NCBI RefSeq assembly: GCF_016612505.1
Contig: NZ_JAENRR010000045.1
Location: 1 to 41,699, forward strand
DNA from: Carboxylicivirga marina
GTDB taxonomy: Bacteria; Bacteroidota; Bacteroidia; Bacteroidales; Marinilabiliaceae
Direction of reading: 5' to 3'
Length of the DNA stretch: 41,699 nt
Shown: piece after piece, positions 1-10,003 of the stretch
Position numbering within the stretch: position 1 is the first letter of the stretch
Layout: the number at the start of each line of letters is the position of its first letter
Program-made: the position numbers and the translations under genes
Notes under the pieces: generated by a model
Seen by the model: the letters and a program-made list of their open reading frames with translations, nothing else
What the model was told of the DNA's origin: nothing
Databases searched by the model: none

Positions 1-204
1 GATTTCAATAGGCAGCAAGGAACTAAAAGTAATTATAACCGCTGCAATAGTGGTCCAGTTTTGGAACGAAAAGAGCACCTTTTTTTCACTGCTTTATTTT
101 TAAAATGACGTGTTTTAGCCTATTATCTGAAATGCTCATCTCTGACATTATGCCAATGAGTTGCCAATTTTGAACCTTCAGTTTTTTAGTAAAAAACTTA
201 TAAT

Positions 205-345
205 ATGTACGAATCGGAGAAAGAGGCCTTATCAGGCATGCAAAATGTTAATGCTAAAATGAAGCATGTACGCCGTGTAAAATATTTTTTATATTTTTTA
301 TTGACCTTAACAGTAGGGCTTTTGCTGCTCTTGTTTTCATACTAG
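205..345 (+). CDS. Possible small single-pass membrane protein (46 aa)
   Basis: An ATG at 205 opens a 46-codon frame ending in TAG at 343-345. The predicted peptide starts with a polar, charged stretch (MYESEKEALSGM), continues with a basic patch (KMKHVRRVKY) and ends in a hydrophobic run of about 18 residues rich in Leu and Phe (FFYFLLTLTVGLLLLLF). This is the layout of a tail-anchored or single-pass membrane micro-protein with the basic side inside. I do not recognise a family. No clear ribosome binding site is visible, but this is normal in Bacteroidota. It stands alone, with no gene within 700 bases. The alternative is a chance frame in AT-rich DNA. Confidence 0.35.
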   Translation: MYESEKEALSGMQNVNAKMKHVRRVKYFLYFLLTLTVGLLLLLFSY

Positions 346-627
346 TCAATTGTGGTCCTTTCGAAGCCTGTCTGGTTCTTTGTAATGGCTTTATTCAAAA
401 ATATTTTGACCCTCTTTTTTGTGTTTTAAATACAAACTATCAGTTAACACAAGTGTTTAATTATAAGTGGTTTTTAATATTTCCACACCAATGTATTTGT
501 TTGTGCAGATATTGAAACAGCTTTGTATGTATTGGTGATTGAAAAGGTGGGACGAATCAAAGCATAGGTTTAAAGTGTTCAAGAGGGCTTTCATCAACCT
601 CTTTTCTAATGGAATATCATTATAATA

Positions 628-660
628 AACCTCGTCAGGTTTTAAAAACCTGACGGGGTT
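628..660. repeat. Palindromic intergenic hairpin
   Basis: The arm starting AACCTCGTCAGG at 628 pairs with the arm ending CCTGACGGGGTT at 660, giving about 14 paired positions with one G-T wobble and an A/T-rich centre. It could be a bidirectional terminator or a dispersed intergenic palindrome of the kind often scattered in Bacteroidota genomes. It lies in a gene-poor stretch (346-1066) where I see no convincing coding frame. Confidence 0.5.
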
Positions 661-971
661 GCTCTTCTATTTTGCTTACCTCGACAAGCTCGGCAAGCGA
701 TAAAAATAAACATCTTCAAATCTATTATTAGTTAATCCTTATTCAATCTTTGCTAATCCTATGCCCAAGACCTAAGCTCAACAACTAACAGCTATACACT
801 ACTAACTATCGACTAATAATACCGATTTATACTTGTGCTTTGTAATATCAGTAAGGATGGTAATATTTATAACAAGAAATTAAAATGTCTTGTCCAAAAA
901 TATACTCCAATACCGATTACTAATCAAAATGTACCTTAAAACTAAGACGCTTTGATTGTATCGGCATTTAC

Positions 972-989
972 TCCCGATAAACATCGGGA
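972..989. repeat. Short perfect palindrome
   Basis: TCCCGAT at 972-978 and ATCGGGA at 983-989 form a 7-bp stem around a 4-base loop. It lies upstream of the terminator of the minus-strand gene in otherwise featureless sequence. It is probably a dispersed intergenic palindrome; no function is evident. Confidence 0.35.
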
Positions 990-1066
990 TAATGAGCAAA
1001 ATGGCTTTCAGCGCATTTTGACATACAATTGGTATATGAAACACAAAAGAAGACTTTATAAACAAA

Positions 1067-1097
1067 AGAGGCCGTCACAGCAAATGTGACGGCCTCT
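1067..1097 (-). terminator. Rho-independent terminator of the 1116-1871 gene
   Basis: A perfect 13-bp stem (1067-1079 with 1085-1097, sequence AGAGGCCGTCACA and its complement) encloses a 5-base loop. Read on the minus strand it begins 18 bases after the stop codon of the gene at 1116-1871 and is followed by TTTTGTTT, the U-rich tail expected of an intrinsic terminator. Confidence 0.85.
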
Positions 1098-1115
1098 ATA
1101 TGAATCTGTATTTAT

Positions 1116-1871
1116 TTACTTAATTACTAATCGCGATGTATTGACAGATCCGTCTGTATGAATCATTTGTACAATATAAATACCTTTAGGTAAATTACCG
1201 GCATTAACATTGATGGTTGACATGCCTGTTGTTTGACCTGTTTTAACAGCTTTTCCTACTGTATTAAACAAAGTATAGCTACTTATGGTGCCGTTACTTT
1301 CCAGTTTAAAGTTCCCGTTGGATGGGTTTGGTGTTATCTTAACATCATGTGCTGATGCCTTATTTATAGTAGTGGCAGTTTTTTCTGTAACGCTAAAATT
1401 ATCAATATCAACTGTTATGTCACTAGGCCAACAATACACCCACGCTCTAACGTGTATTTCACTTTCTGAAAGGGTTAGTTCAAGTGTGGTATTTTCCCAG
1501 GTGGTATTCTCTTTTAGTACCCAAAGGTTCTGCACTTTAGTAATCCCTATGTCTGAGTATGTAACAAAAGTAACTCTGTATTTTTTTGCGCTACATTTTG
1601 CATCAACTGAGAAAACGTATGTTTTGCCTGCTTCCAGATTATCAAAATACCTGGCAAACATAAAATCAGTTCCACTAGGCGTACAATGCACATACTTGTT
1701 GAAACCATCTGTTTCAACAGTCGCTGTACCATTAAAAACCCTCCACCCTTTTCCATCTCCGGTAGATATATCATCACCAGCGGTGTACTTTTCAAAATCT
1801 GTCCCGCCTTGGGCATTCATGCTGATACTTGTCAGTGCTGTTAATAGAATAATAAGTAAATTTTTTTTCAT
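1116..1871 (-). CDS. Secreted beta-sandwich protein with T9SS type A sorting domain
   Basis: This 251-residue protein starts with a clear Sec signal peptide (MKKNLLIILLTALTSISMNAQ). Residues ~24-165 form a jelly-roll-like region (FEKYTAGDDIS, then a WENTTLELTL strand and a DIDNFSVTE end), typical of carbohydrate-binding modules of the CBM4/9 type and of similar uncharacterised sandwich domains. Residues ~175-251 match the type IX secretion sorting domain: a VKITPNPSNG start, a GIYIVQM strand and a final SRLVIK. It is therefore likely exported across the outer membrane and released or surface-attached. It has no catalytic motif. It is transcribed away from the PUL and ends at a strong terminator, so a role in the same glycan system is only suggested by proximity. 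The start is fixed by the signal peptide. Confidence 0.8.
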   Translation of the reverse strand: MKKNLLIILLTALTSISMNAQGGTDFEKYTAGDDISTGDGKGWRVFNGTATVETDGFNKYVHCTPSGTDFMFARYFDNLEAGKTYVFSVDAKCSAKKYRVTFVTYSDIGITKVQNLWVLKENTTWENTTLELTLSESEIHVRAWVYCWPSDITVDIDNFSVTEKTATTINKASAHDVKITPNPSNGNFKLESNGTISSYTLFNTVGKAVKTGQTTGMSTINVNAGNLPKGIYIVQMIHTDGSVNTSRLVIK

Positions 1872-1893
1872 AGTAATAGATTTTAATTAATTA

Positions 1894-2055
1894 AGAAGCT
1901 GTTTAAGTTTTATCCTTCGGTTTATTTTGGTGACTTACGTCCTCATACTTTTGCAAAATATCTTTAAATAGCGGTGCTATTCGCATCAATTTTGCTTTGT
2001 CTGAGAACCTAATTCATCCAAACTAACTCACAAAAACAAAATTTAAACAGCTTCT
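1894..2055. mobile_element. MITE-like element with 18-bp terminal inverted repeats
   Basis: AGAAGCTGTTTAAGTTTT at 1894-1911 is repeated inverted at 2038-2055 with 17 of 18 positions matching. The 162-bp interval contains no coding frame. This is the structure of a miniature inverted-repeat element or of a collapsed insertion sequence that kept only its ends. It lies 22 bases upstream of the start codon of the minus-strand gene at 1116-1871, in that gene's promoter or leader region. No transposase is present in the window. Confidence 0.5.
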
Positions 2056-2542
2056 AAATTGTTACTATCGCCTTTGGGGATTGACGATAAACAAAAATAC
2101 CCCCTGTCCGATAAAATGTAAGCTTGAAAATTGAATAATTACACATGGTATTCCGCCAGAAATAACAACATAACTGACAATTTATAGCAACAAATTCAAC
2201 ACTTACTATTACTTGTGAACCCTTGTGTAGCTCATGTTTAATAGCGTTGAGCTCATTCTGTCGAATCCGAAACTAGATGGGGTTAATAAATTTTACTTCC
2301 GAAAAATCTGAATTCCTTTATTTTGCAAAAAAAAAGGAATACCGCTAATTTTTTTGATATTCATTTAGGCTTATAGGATTCATTTACTACCTTGAACTCT
2401 TAATATTTTAATATAGTTTAGCAGCTTATTATTTGTTATTGGCCTAAATTGAAATCGCGGACTTCCTATATGGTAAGTATAAGCGTTGGTTTTGGATGAC
2501 ATGACAATGTTGCCCTTATATATATGTATATATATTCTCTTT
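2056..2542. other. Intergenic region upstream of the hybrid sensor
   Basis: This AT-rich stretch lies between the MITE-like element and the sensor start. It has no supported coding frame. On the minus strand a TATTTTTG box (2092-2099) fits the Bacteroidota TAnnTTTG minus-7 motif but has no matching TTG at the usual distance, so I do not call a promoter. Divergent promoters for the gene at 1116-1871 and the sensor are expected in this interval. Confidence 0.3.
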
Positions 2543-5500
2543 ATGAAAGACTATACCTTGAAATACTTCCAATTGTTTCTTTTCTTATTGGTTACATGGA
2601 CACCTTTTGCGCAAGATGTAACATTTGAAAACCACACCATGGCCAATGGTTTGTCTCATTCAAAGGTGAATTGTATAGGACAGGATAAAAATGGATTTAT
2701 CTGGATTGGAACACGAAATGGGCTTAATATCTATGACGGAACACGTTTTGTACATTATTTTTCCAAGCCATCAGATGAGAATTGCCTTCCAGGGAATAGA
2801 ATATTGAGTTTTCTATTTGAAGGTGATTCTGTTTGGATCGCTACTAATGCCGGCTTGTGTAAAATGGATATAAAAACCAAACGATGCAGAAGGTATGATT
2901 TAGAAGAGAATAAATATATTATCACACTTTGCCCCGATAAAAACAAGGAGTTGCTTTGGGTGGGTACTACTCAAGGATTGGTAAAGCTAAATGTCAGATC
3001 CGGACAATACAGAGTTTTTAATACCAGTAACAGTAATCTTAGCCACAACGAAATCAATGCTCTTTATCTGGATTCGGAGCATAGTTTATGGGTCGGTACA
3101 TTTGATAAGTTAAATGTCTTAAGGCGTGATTCAGAAGTTTTTGAAACCATTAATTTAAAAACAAGGCAGCACTCCGTTATGGACTATAATCTTGTGTTGA
3201 GTATTTTTCCCTATTCTGAATTCAACGATGCGCTTTTATGGGTGGGTACAGAAACAGGATTGGCTTTGTACAACAGGGACTCAGGTGCAATGCAATTGTT
3301 TCATGAGGAGAACTCCAACCTGTCCAATTCCGTTATTAAAACCATATTTAAAACGAAAGCAGGAATAACTTGGCTAGGTACAGATTTCGGATTGAATAGG
3401 ATGGATGAAAATCTGGAAATAACGAACTATTTTCACAATTTAAGTAAGGACAATTCATTAATAGATAATGTGGTAGGGTGTGTGTTTGAGGATAATTCGG
3501 GTGTGCTCTGGTTAGGCACAAATAATGGTGTAAGTACTTTATTTAATACGAGTCAGCGCTTTGAGTTTTTTCCGGTTAACTATAGTCATAAAAAGAACCA
3601 GGTTGGCTATGAAATAAGCGATATAGTGGAAACGTCTTATGGAAGTTATTGGTTGGCAAGTCAGAACGGCGTTATTAAATACGGGCATAACAAGAAGATA
3701 CTGGAAATTCTGAATGCTTCTCAAGAAGGGAGCCGAAAGCTGGCTGATGATAACACGACGAGACTTTTTGAAGATCCCAAAGGAAATTTATGGATTGCAT
3801 CGAACGGTGGTCTGGCCATATGGAATTCCAATAAAGAATTCCTAAGCCGCTATTCGTCGGATAATGAATCGGGTTTACGCTCCAATTTCATCACCTCTTT
3901 TCATCTTTTAAAGGACAGTACGCTTTTGTTGAATACGGAAAAGGGATTGCATAAGGTGATTGAAAAAGAGGATGGATATAAATTTGAGTTTCTTAAAGAA
4001 ATTGGTTGGGCAACAAGTTTATATGAAAACGTTCTATGGTCATTTAATGGCCCCGTCCTACTCCGAACAGATGTTAACAGCTTTGAGCAGGTAGCCGAAG
4101 TAGTCGTTAAGGTTCCCGGCCAAAAAATTAATATTCAATCATTTTTACAGAGTGATGATAATACTATCTGGCTGGGTGTGGACGATGGCTTGATTCATTA
4201 TAATCCTCAAAATAAACAATATAATTTTTACGAGGTAAAATCCCGCTCTAGGTATCCTTTGATAAGTCTTTTGGAGGATGGGAATGGAAATATATGGGCC
4301 TCGTCGTACACCGCCATCTTAAAATTTTCAAAGGACACCCAGTCGTTTGATATTTATCCCAGTGGAGAAGAATTGCCTATTGCTCACTTTAAGGGGCATT
4401 GTGCTTTTAAAAGTGGTAATGGTGACCTTATTTTTGGAGGGCAGGATGGTTTTGTCCGTTTTTCACCCGAAAAAATTACCAAATCAAAGTTTATAGCTCC
4501 GGTATTTATTACAAAACTATTGGTTTCAAATCAGGAAGTTCTGCCTGAGCAAACGATTAATGGCAAACAGTTGCTTCAGAAGGATATTGCTTTTACCTCT
4601 CAACTAACATTGGATCATAGCAGTAAATCTTTTTCTTTGGAATTTTCATCTTTACATTTCAGAAAACGATCAGGAATCAGGTATGCTTATAAATTGGATA
4701 ATTTTGATTCAGAATGGATTTATACGGATGGCTCATATGGTGTGGCCAGGTATTCCAACCTTAAACCGGGAGAGTATAGTTTTATGGTAAAGGGAACTAA
4801 TAACGAAGGTGTTTGGAATGAAAAGGAAACGGTACTAAATATAAAGATAAACCCACCGTTATGGGCAAGTCCATTAGCCATTGTCATTTATATTATATTG
4901 GTGACGGCCTTAGTTATTGCATACAAAATATATGCTCGTAACCTGGTAAGGATCAAAAGCCAAATGCAATTAGCAAAGCTTCAAGAGAAGCACGTTAAGG
5001 AGTTGTCGGGGATCAGACAGCAGTATTTTACCAATATGGCGCATGAATTCCGTACGCCGCTGAGCCTGATCATTGGGCCGACAGAGAAGCTGGAAAAACA
5101 AAAGGAATTAAGCGAAACGTCCAAAAATTATGTGAGAATCATTGAAAATAATGCTCGTAGGTTGTTATGGGTCAATAACCAGCTTCTGGATTTTAAAAAG
5201 CTGGAAAATAAAACGATGGAATTCGCCATAAGTGAATTCGATATCATCAAATTTACTAAAAATACATATGAACTCTTTGTGGATAAAGCTGAAAATGAAA
5301 ATATTGATTATCAATTTCAGTCAGATTTTGAAAAGTTGATGGTGTGTATGGATATCCGAAAAGTTGAAACCATCTTATTTAATTTGCTGTCTAATGCATT
5401 TAAGTTTACGCCTGAAAACGGAGAAATTAATGTTTGTATAAAAAGTGAAGATATAAACAGAAATAATCAATTTGAAGCTGGAATAGCGATTATGGTAGCT

Positions 5501-6571
5501 GATTCTGGTATTGGAATTGCTGAAGATGAACAAGACAAAATATTCGACAGGTTTTACCAGGTGACAGATACAATAAAGCAGGAGCAAGGATCTGGTATTG
5601 GCTTAACTATGGTAAAAGAATATGTGACCATGCATCAGGGCGAAATAAGAATTGAAAGTGAAGTGGGGAAAGGTTCTGAATTTAAAATGCTACTGCCATT
5701 ATTCACAGAAGAGGAATGTAAACAATTCTTTGTACGAGAAAGTGAGCTGTTGCGACCTTTATTAAAACCACAAGCCAAAGTCAGAGCGAATGAAATGGGC
5801 GGCATAGCCGATTCAAAGGCACCATTTATTCTTCTTGTGGAAGATGATGTTGAGATGTCAGAATTTATTTCGCTAAGTTTGGCAGATAAGTACCGTATCC
5901 AGTCTGTTCGAAATGGAAAAGAAGCATTACGAATGATAAATGACACCGTTCCTGATTTGGTAATTAGTGATATTAATATGCCTGAAATGGATGGTGTTGA
6001 ATTTACTCGGCGTTTTAAAGGTAACCCTAAAACTGCACATATTCCGTTAATCTTATTAACCGGCGAATCGCAGAATAAATTACAGTTGGAAGGACTTAAA
6101 AATGGTGCTGATGCCTTTATGCTTAAACCATTTGAAATTGAAATCCTGGAGCTGCGAATTGACAATTTCCTGAAGCGACAAGAACAGTTCTCGCAGTTTA
6201 TAAATGTGCAACATGTAGCAGCTCCTAAAGAAGTGCAGATCGCCAGCCCTGATGAAAAACTATTGGAAGAAGTCGTGGCATCTATCGAAAAATTTATCTC
6301 AGATCCCGATTTGCATGTTGATAAAGTATGTGATGATATTGGTTATAGCCACTCTATGCTTTATAGAAAAGTCAAAAAATTAACAGGGCAAACGCTTAAT
6401 GAGTTTATTCGTACCACAAGGGTTAGGCGGGCAGAACAGCTTTTGCGTACAAAAAAGTTCAATATTGCTGAAGTAATGTTAGAAACAGGCTTTACGAATC
6501 ATTATTATTTCTCAAAATCCTTTAAAAAAGTTTATAAATTCTCGCCTAAAGAGTATATGAATAAACTTTAA
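2543..6571 (+). CDS. Hybrid two-component system sensor/regulator (HTCS)
   Basis: This protein combines sensor, kinase, response regulator and DNA-binding domain, the usual master switch of Bacteroidota PULs. The ATG at 2543 is chosen because it directly begins a signal peptide (MKDYTLKYFQLFLFLLVTW); an upstream in-frame ATG would bury it. Numbered from there (1342 aa), residues ~25-690 carry about a dozen Reg_prop blades (WIGTRNGL, WVGTTQGL, WLGTDFGL, WIASNGGL and others), followed by a Y_Y_Y domain (~696-770) and a membrane helix (~776-798). The HisKA motif AHEFRTPLS has phospho-acceptor His834. The HATPase boxes are NLLSNAFKF, DSGIGI and GSGIGLTM. The receiver holds VEDD and Asp1143 (ISDINMPEMDG), and the C-terminal ~110 residues are an AraC-type helix-turn-helix. 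It is expected to sense a PUL-derived oligosaccharide in the periplasm and activate the susC1 promoter downstream. All key residues are present. Confidence 0.95.
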   Translation: MKDYTLKYFQLFLFLLVTWTPFAQDVTFENHTMANGLSHSKVNCIGQDKNGFIWIGTRNGLNIYDGTRFVHYFSKPSDENCLPGNRILSFLFEGDSVWIATNAGLCKMDIKTKRCRRYDLEENKYIITLCPDKNKELLWVGTTQGLVKLNVRSGQYRVFNTSNSNLSHNEINALYLDSEHSLWVGTFDKLNVLRRDSEVFETINLKTRQHSVMDYNLVLSIFPYSEFNDALLWVGTETGLALYNRDSGAMQLFHEENSNLSNSVIKTIFKTKAGITWLGTDFGLNRMDENLEITNYFHNLSKDNSLIDNVVGCVFEDNSGVLWLGTNNGVSTLFNTSQRFEFFPVNYSHKKNQVGYEISDIVETSYGSYWLASQNGVIKYGHNKKILEILNASQEGSRKLADDNTTRLFEDPKGNLWIASNGGLAIWNSNKEFLSRYSSDNESGLRSNFITSFHLLKDSTLLLNTEKGLHKVIEKEDGYKFEFLKEIGWATSLYENVLWSFNGPVLLRTDVNSFEQVAEVVVKVPGQKINIQSFLQSDDNTIWLGVDDGLIHYNPQNKQYNFYEVKSRSRYPLISLLEDGNGNIWASSYTAILKFSKDTQSFDIYPSGEELPIAHFKGHCAFKSGNGDLIFGGQDGFVRFSPEKITKSKFIAPVFITKLLVSNQEVLPEQTINGKQLLQKDIAFTSQLTLDHSSKSFSLEFSSLHFRKRSGIRYAYKLDNFDSEWIYTDGSYGVARYSNLKPGEYSFMVKGTNNEGVWNEKETVLNIKINPPLWASPLAIVIYIILVTALVIAYKIYARNLVRIKSQMQLAKLQEKHVKELSGIRQQYFTNMAHEFRTPLSLIIGPTEKLEKQKELSETSKNYVRIIENNARRLLWVNNQLLDFKKLENKTMEFAISEFDIIKFTKNTYELFVDKAENENIDYQFQSDFEKLMVCMDIRKVETILFNLLSNAFKFTPENGEINVCIKSEDINRNNQFEAGIAIMVADSGIGIAEDEQDKIFDRFYQVTDTIKQEQGSGIGLTMVKEYVTMHQGEIRIESEVGKGSEFKMLLPLFTEEECKQFFVRESELLRPLLKPQAKVRANEMGGIADSKAPFILLVEDDVEMSEFISLSLADKYRIQSVRNGKEALRMINDTVPDLVISDINMPEMDGVEFTRRFKGNPKTAHIPLILLTGESQNKLQLEGLKNGADAFMLKPFEIEILELRIDNFLKRQEQFSQFINVQHVAAPKEVQIASPDEKLLEEVVASIEKFISDPDLHVDKVCDDIGYSHSMLYRKVKKLTGQTLNEFIRTTRVRRAEQLLRTKKFNIAEVMLETGFTNHYYFSKSFKKVYKFSPKEYMNKL

Positions 6572-6624
6572 ATTTTGTGACAATACCTTACGTTTTTTCT
6601 TGACACCGGATCCATTAATTGCCC

Positions 6625-6653
6625 TTGTTTTGCCTAAAAGGTGATTAGTTTTG
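6625..6653 (+). promoter_or_regulatory. Candidate Bacteroidota promoter for the susCD operon
   Basis: TAGTTTTG at 6646-6653 fits the Bacteroidota minus-7 consensus TAnnTTTG, and a TTG lies 18 bases upstream at 6625-6627, near the expected spacing for the minus-33 element. It sits in the 268-base gap between the sensor gene and susC1, where the PUL promoter is expected. It would imply a 5' leader of about 180 bases. The motif is short, so a chance match is possible. Confidence 0.3.
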
Positions 6654-6839
6654 AGGTGAATCTTACTTGTCATACAATCAGTTGTTTACGTGTTTGTGTG
6701 ATGATTTTGTTGGTGTCTTTTGACAAATTTGTTTGTATTTCCCCCGCAAAATGTTGCTTTCTCGTTCAATTTTAAACCGTCTTTTTTTTGCCTTAAGTAC
6801 GACATTGCATATGTTAAAATTGAATAAAATCTTTATCGT

Positions 6840-9800
6840 ATGAAAAAAATGATTAAAACACTCATTTTAGCTTGTGTTTTGTTGTCTGCTAGTATTGCGG
6901 CAGTTGCTCAGCAAAAAATGACTGGTGTTGTTACGGATGATACGGGGGAACCAATTATTGGGGCAACCGTTGTTATCAAAGGAACAACGACAGGTACTAT
7001 TACCGATTTTAACGGTGCATATAATGTGACTGTTGATAAGGGACAAACACTGATATTTAGCTTTATTGGAATGGTCAGTCAGGATGTACTGGTTGCCAAC
7101 CAAAGTACTATTAACGTAACACTTCAGTCCGAAGATATTGGATTAGATGAGGTCGTTGTGATTGGTTATGGTGAGAAAAAGAAAGTAACGGTTACTGGTT
7201 CTGTTTCTACTATTGGTAGCGATGAGCTTATTAAATCGCCCAGTGCCAGTGTAACAAATGCTTTAGCCGGTAAAATTTCCGGTATCGCATCCGTGCAGAA
7301 TTCAGGACAACCCGGTGCCGATGAAGCTGCATTATACATCAGAGGTGTTGCAACGCTGAATGTAGGTGACGCCAGTCCTTTAACCATTGTGGATGGTGTT
7401 GAAAGGCCGTTTTCACAAATTGATCCTGAAGAAATTGAAAGTATCTCCGTTTTGAAGGATGCATCTGCTACCGCAGTATATGGAGTGCGTGGTGCCAATG
7501 GTGTAATTATCGTTACCACAAAACGAGGACAGAAAGGTCGTACTAAAATATCGGTATCTACCTCATTAGGTTTTCAGCAACCCACCATGTTGCCAGGTAA
7601 GTCAAATAGTTACGACTATGCTTTAGGCCATAATGAACGTAATTTCAATGACGGGAACCCTGTAGAATCGAATTTCTTTAGCGACGAAGCGATAGAAGCC
7701 TTTAAAAATGGAGGAACCTTATTGTATCCGGATACAGATTGGTATGATTATATATTTAAAGATTATGCCCTGCAAAATAAAACGAATGTGACCATTAGAG
7801 GTGGTACTGATAAAGTTCGTTATTTTGCCGCTTTAGGTTACTTGTCGCAAGATGGTTTGTTAAAAGATTTGGGCTCAAAGCATGATGGTAATTACACCTA
7901 TAACAGGTATAACTACCGTTCTAACCTGGATATTGACGTGACTCAATCGACACTTTTGAAAATCACTTTCGGTGGCAGAACCGAGGTCAGGAATCAACCG
8001 CGTACAACACAACAGGGAATATGGAAAGAAGCCGCCTGGGCGCAACCTATGGGAAGCCCGGGAATCATTGATGGTAATATAATTAATACTTCGCAAGAGC
8101 AGATACCCATACAATTTAGAGTTCCCTTAAAAGTATATTATAATAAGGGGTATAGTAATCAAACTAAATCATTTCTCGATCTTGATATTGATTTAATACA
8201 GAAGTTAGATTTTATTACAAAAGGCCTGAAGTTTAAAGTAAAAGGCTCATACAATACCAATTATACGTATTCTAAACATCGCAGTACTTCACCCGATAGT
8301 TACAATACTATTATCGATCCGGAAAATCCCTTAAAGGACCCCAATGAGCCTGGTTATAAGGAGTGGGATAAATACAATGTAGTATTCAGAAAAACAGGCG
8401 ATGCCAGTAAGTTAAGCTATAGCCAGTCAACCGGAAAAGCCCGTAACTGGTATGTGGAAGCGGCATTGAATTATAACCGTAAGTTCGGTTATCACGATTT
8501 TGGTGGATTATTATTATACAATCAACGTGTGGTTTATTATCCGCAATCGATTACAGAAATTCCTAACAGATTATTAGGGCTTGTAGGCCGCCTGACTTAT
8601 AATTATAAAACCAAATATTTGCTGGATTTAAATCTTGGTTATAATGGTTCAGAGAACTTCCCGGAGGCTAAAAGGTTTGGGTTGTTCCCGGCGGTATCCT
8701 TGGGATGGATTGTAACAGAAGAATCCTTTATGCAAGGATTGGATTTCTTAAACTATTTCAAAATCAGAGGGTCGTATGGATTGGTTGGTAATGATAGAGC
8801 TGTTAATAATCATAGATTCCTTTATCTGCCGGATTCATGGAATTATTCTGTAGGGGGTTATAATTTCGGATATGACAATAACAAAAATCAGCCCGGTGCC
8901 ATGGAGAGGCTCATTGGTAACCCAAATGTGACCTGGGAAACTGCTACGAAAAAGAACATTGGATTTGATGCCAAGTTTTTAAATGCCCGATTAGGTGCCA
9001 GTTTTGACTATTTTCATGAATTGCGTAAAGATATTCTTATACAGCGTCAAATTGTGCCTGGATATGTTGCTGCAGAATTGCCAGTCGTTAATTTGGGAGA
9101 AGTTGAAAATCAGGGTTATGAAGTGGAATTGAAATGGAATGATAAAATTGGCAATGATTTCTCTTACCATGTAAGCGTTAACATGTCATATGCCCGTAAC
9201 AAAATAAACTATAAAGATGAGATTCCTCAGCCCTTTGATTACTTATACGAGACCGGAAATCCGGTAGGCCAACCCTTTGGTTATACCTTCCTGGGATTTT
9301 TCGATAAGCAGGTTGATACAACCAATCCTGATGATCCCAACAACAGAGATCCAAACAATATTGATCCTAACACTGGCGATATGTTACCTTATGCTAATTA
9401 TGGTGGGGTTATGAATGCAGGAGATGCCATGTACTTAGATATAAATAAGGATGGTAAAATTGATGATTTTGACATGAAGCCAATTGGCTATTCTACACGT
9501 GTTCCGGAGTATAACTATGGTATTAATGCCGGGTTTGTCTGGAAAGGATTAGATTTTTCTATGACTATCGCAGGCGTGAAAAACACATCCCGTTCATTGC
9601 CTTCCTACTATAGGAATCCATTTGGTGGTAAGGACAGAGGATTGTTTTCTCATTTATACGAGGGAAGGTGGACGCAGGAGAAAGCCGATGCCGGGGTAAA
9701 TATTGAATATCCACGATTTTCTACACTAAATGAAGATAAGAATTATAGAGATTCAGAGCTGTGGGTCAGGGATGCCTCCTTTATGCGACTCAAGAATGTG

Positions 9801-9992
9801 GAATTGGGTTATACCTTAAAATCAAGAACCCTTAAAAAGGTTGGCATTAGTAATGTCCGATTTTTTGTTAATGGATTTAACCTATTGACCTTTAGTGAAT
9901 TTGATTTCTTTGATCCGGAGTCCGGACCGGGCGATAGAGGACTGTATCCGATGACAAAAGTGTATAATACCGGGGTGAAATTTAATTTCTAA
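6840..9992 (+). CDS. SusC-like TonB-dependent outer-membrane transporter 1
   Basis: This 1050-residue protein is the TonB-dependent barrel that imports oligosaccharides together with the adjacent SusD. After a signal peptide (to about residue 23, ending AAVAQQ) comes a carboxypeptidase-regulatory-like sandwich (~26-105, motifs GVVTDDTGEPIIGATVVIKG and FNGAYNVTV). The classic SusC junction DEVVVIGYG follows, then the plug domain (ITTKRG box near residue 228) and a 22-strand-type barrel ending in phenylalanine (TGVKFNF). Length is normal for the family. It is the first gene of the operon after the regulator, and its partner SusD starts 11 bases downstream. No DNA-binding sigma/anti-sigma N-terminal extension is present, which agrees with control by the upstream HTCS rather than by an ECF sigma system. 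Confidence 0.96.
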   Translation: MKKMIKTLILACVLLSASIAAVAQQKMTGVVTDDTGEPIIGATVVIKGTTTGTITDFNGAYNVTVDKGQTLIFSFIGMVSQDVLVANQSTINVTLQSEDIGLDEVVVIGYGEKKKVTVTGSVSTIGSDELIKSPSASVTNALAGKISGIASVQNSGQPGADEAALYIRGVATLNVGDASPLTIVDGVERPFSQIDPEEIESISVLKDASATAVYGVRGANGVIIVTTKRGQKGRTKISVSTSLGFQQPTMLPGKSNSYDYALGHNERNFNDGNPVESNFFSDEAIEAFKNGGTLLYPDTDWYDYIFKDYALQNKTNVTIRGGTDKVRYFAALGYLSQDGLLKDLGSKHDGNYTYNRYNYRSNLDIDVTQSTLLKITFGGRTEVRNQPRTTQQGIWKEAAWAQPMGSPGIIDGNIINTSQEQIPIQFRVPLKVYYNKGYSNQTKSFLDLDIDLIQKLDFITKGLKFKVKGSYNTNYTYSKHRSTSPDSYNTIIDPENPLKDPNEPGYKEWDKYNVVFRKTGDASKLSYSQSTGKARNWYVEAALNYNRKFGYHDFGGLLLYNQRVVYYPQSITEIPNRLLGLVGRLTYNYKTKYLLDLNLGYNGSENFPEAKRFGLFPAVSLGWIVTEESFMQGLDFLNYFKIRGSYGLVGNDRAVNNHRFLYLPDSWNYSVGGYNFGYDNNKNQPGAMERLIGNPNVTWETATKKNIGFDAKFLNARLGASFDYFHELRKDILIQRQIVPGYVAAELPVVNLGEVENQGYEVELKWNDKIGNDFSYHVSVNMSYARNKINYKDEIPQPFDYLYETGNPVGQPFGYTFLGFFDKQVDTTNPDDPNNRDPNNIDPNTGDMLPYANYGGVMNAGDAMYLDINKDGKIDDFDMKPIGYSTRVPEYNYGINAGFVWKGLDFSMTIAGVKNTSRSLPSYYRNPFGGKDRGLFSHLYEGRWTQEKADAGVNIEYPRFSTLNEDKNYRDSELWVRDASFMRLKNVELGYTLKSRTLKKVGISNVRFFVNGFNLLTFSEFDFFDPESGPGDRGLYPMTKVYNTGVKFNF

Positions 9993-10003
9993 AATTTAAG
10001 ACA

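Noticed and set aside
1-80. A GTGGTCCAGTTTTGGAACG stretch reminiscent of IS21-type end repeats
   Set aside because: Only a single copy with no transposase or second end; too little to call an insertion sequence.
880-1065. A 61-codon minus-strand frame downstream of the T9SS gene terminator
   Set aside because: No domain or signal is evident, and it spans a palindromic intergenic repeat.
1285-1890. A 201-codon open frame on the plus strand opposite the T9SS protein
   Set aside because: It is the antisense shadow of a gene with a clear signal peptide, sorting domain and terminator; its own translation has no recognisable features.
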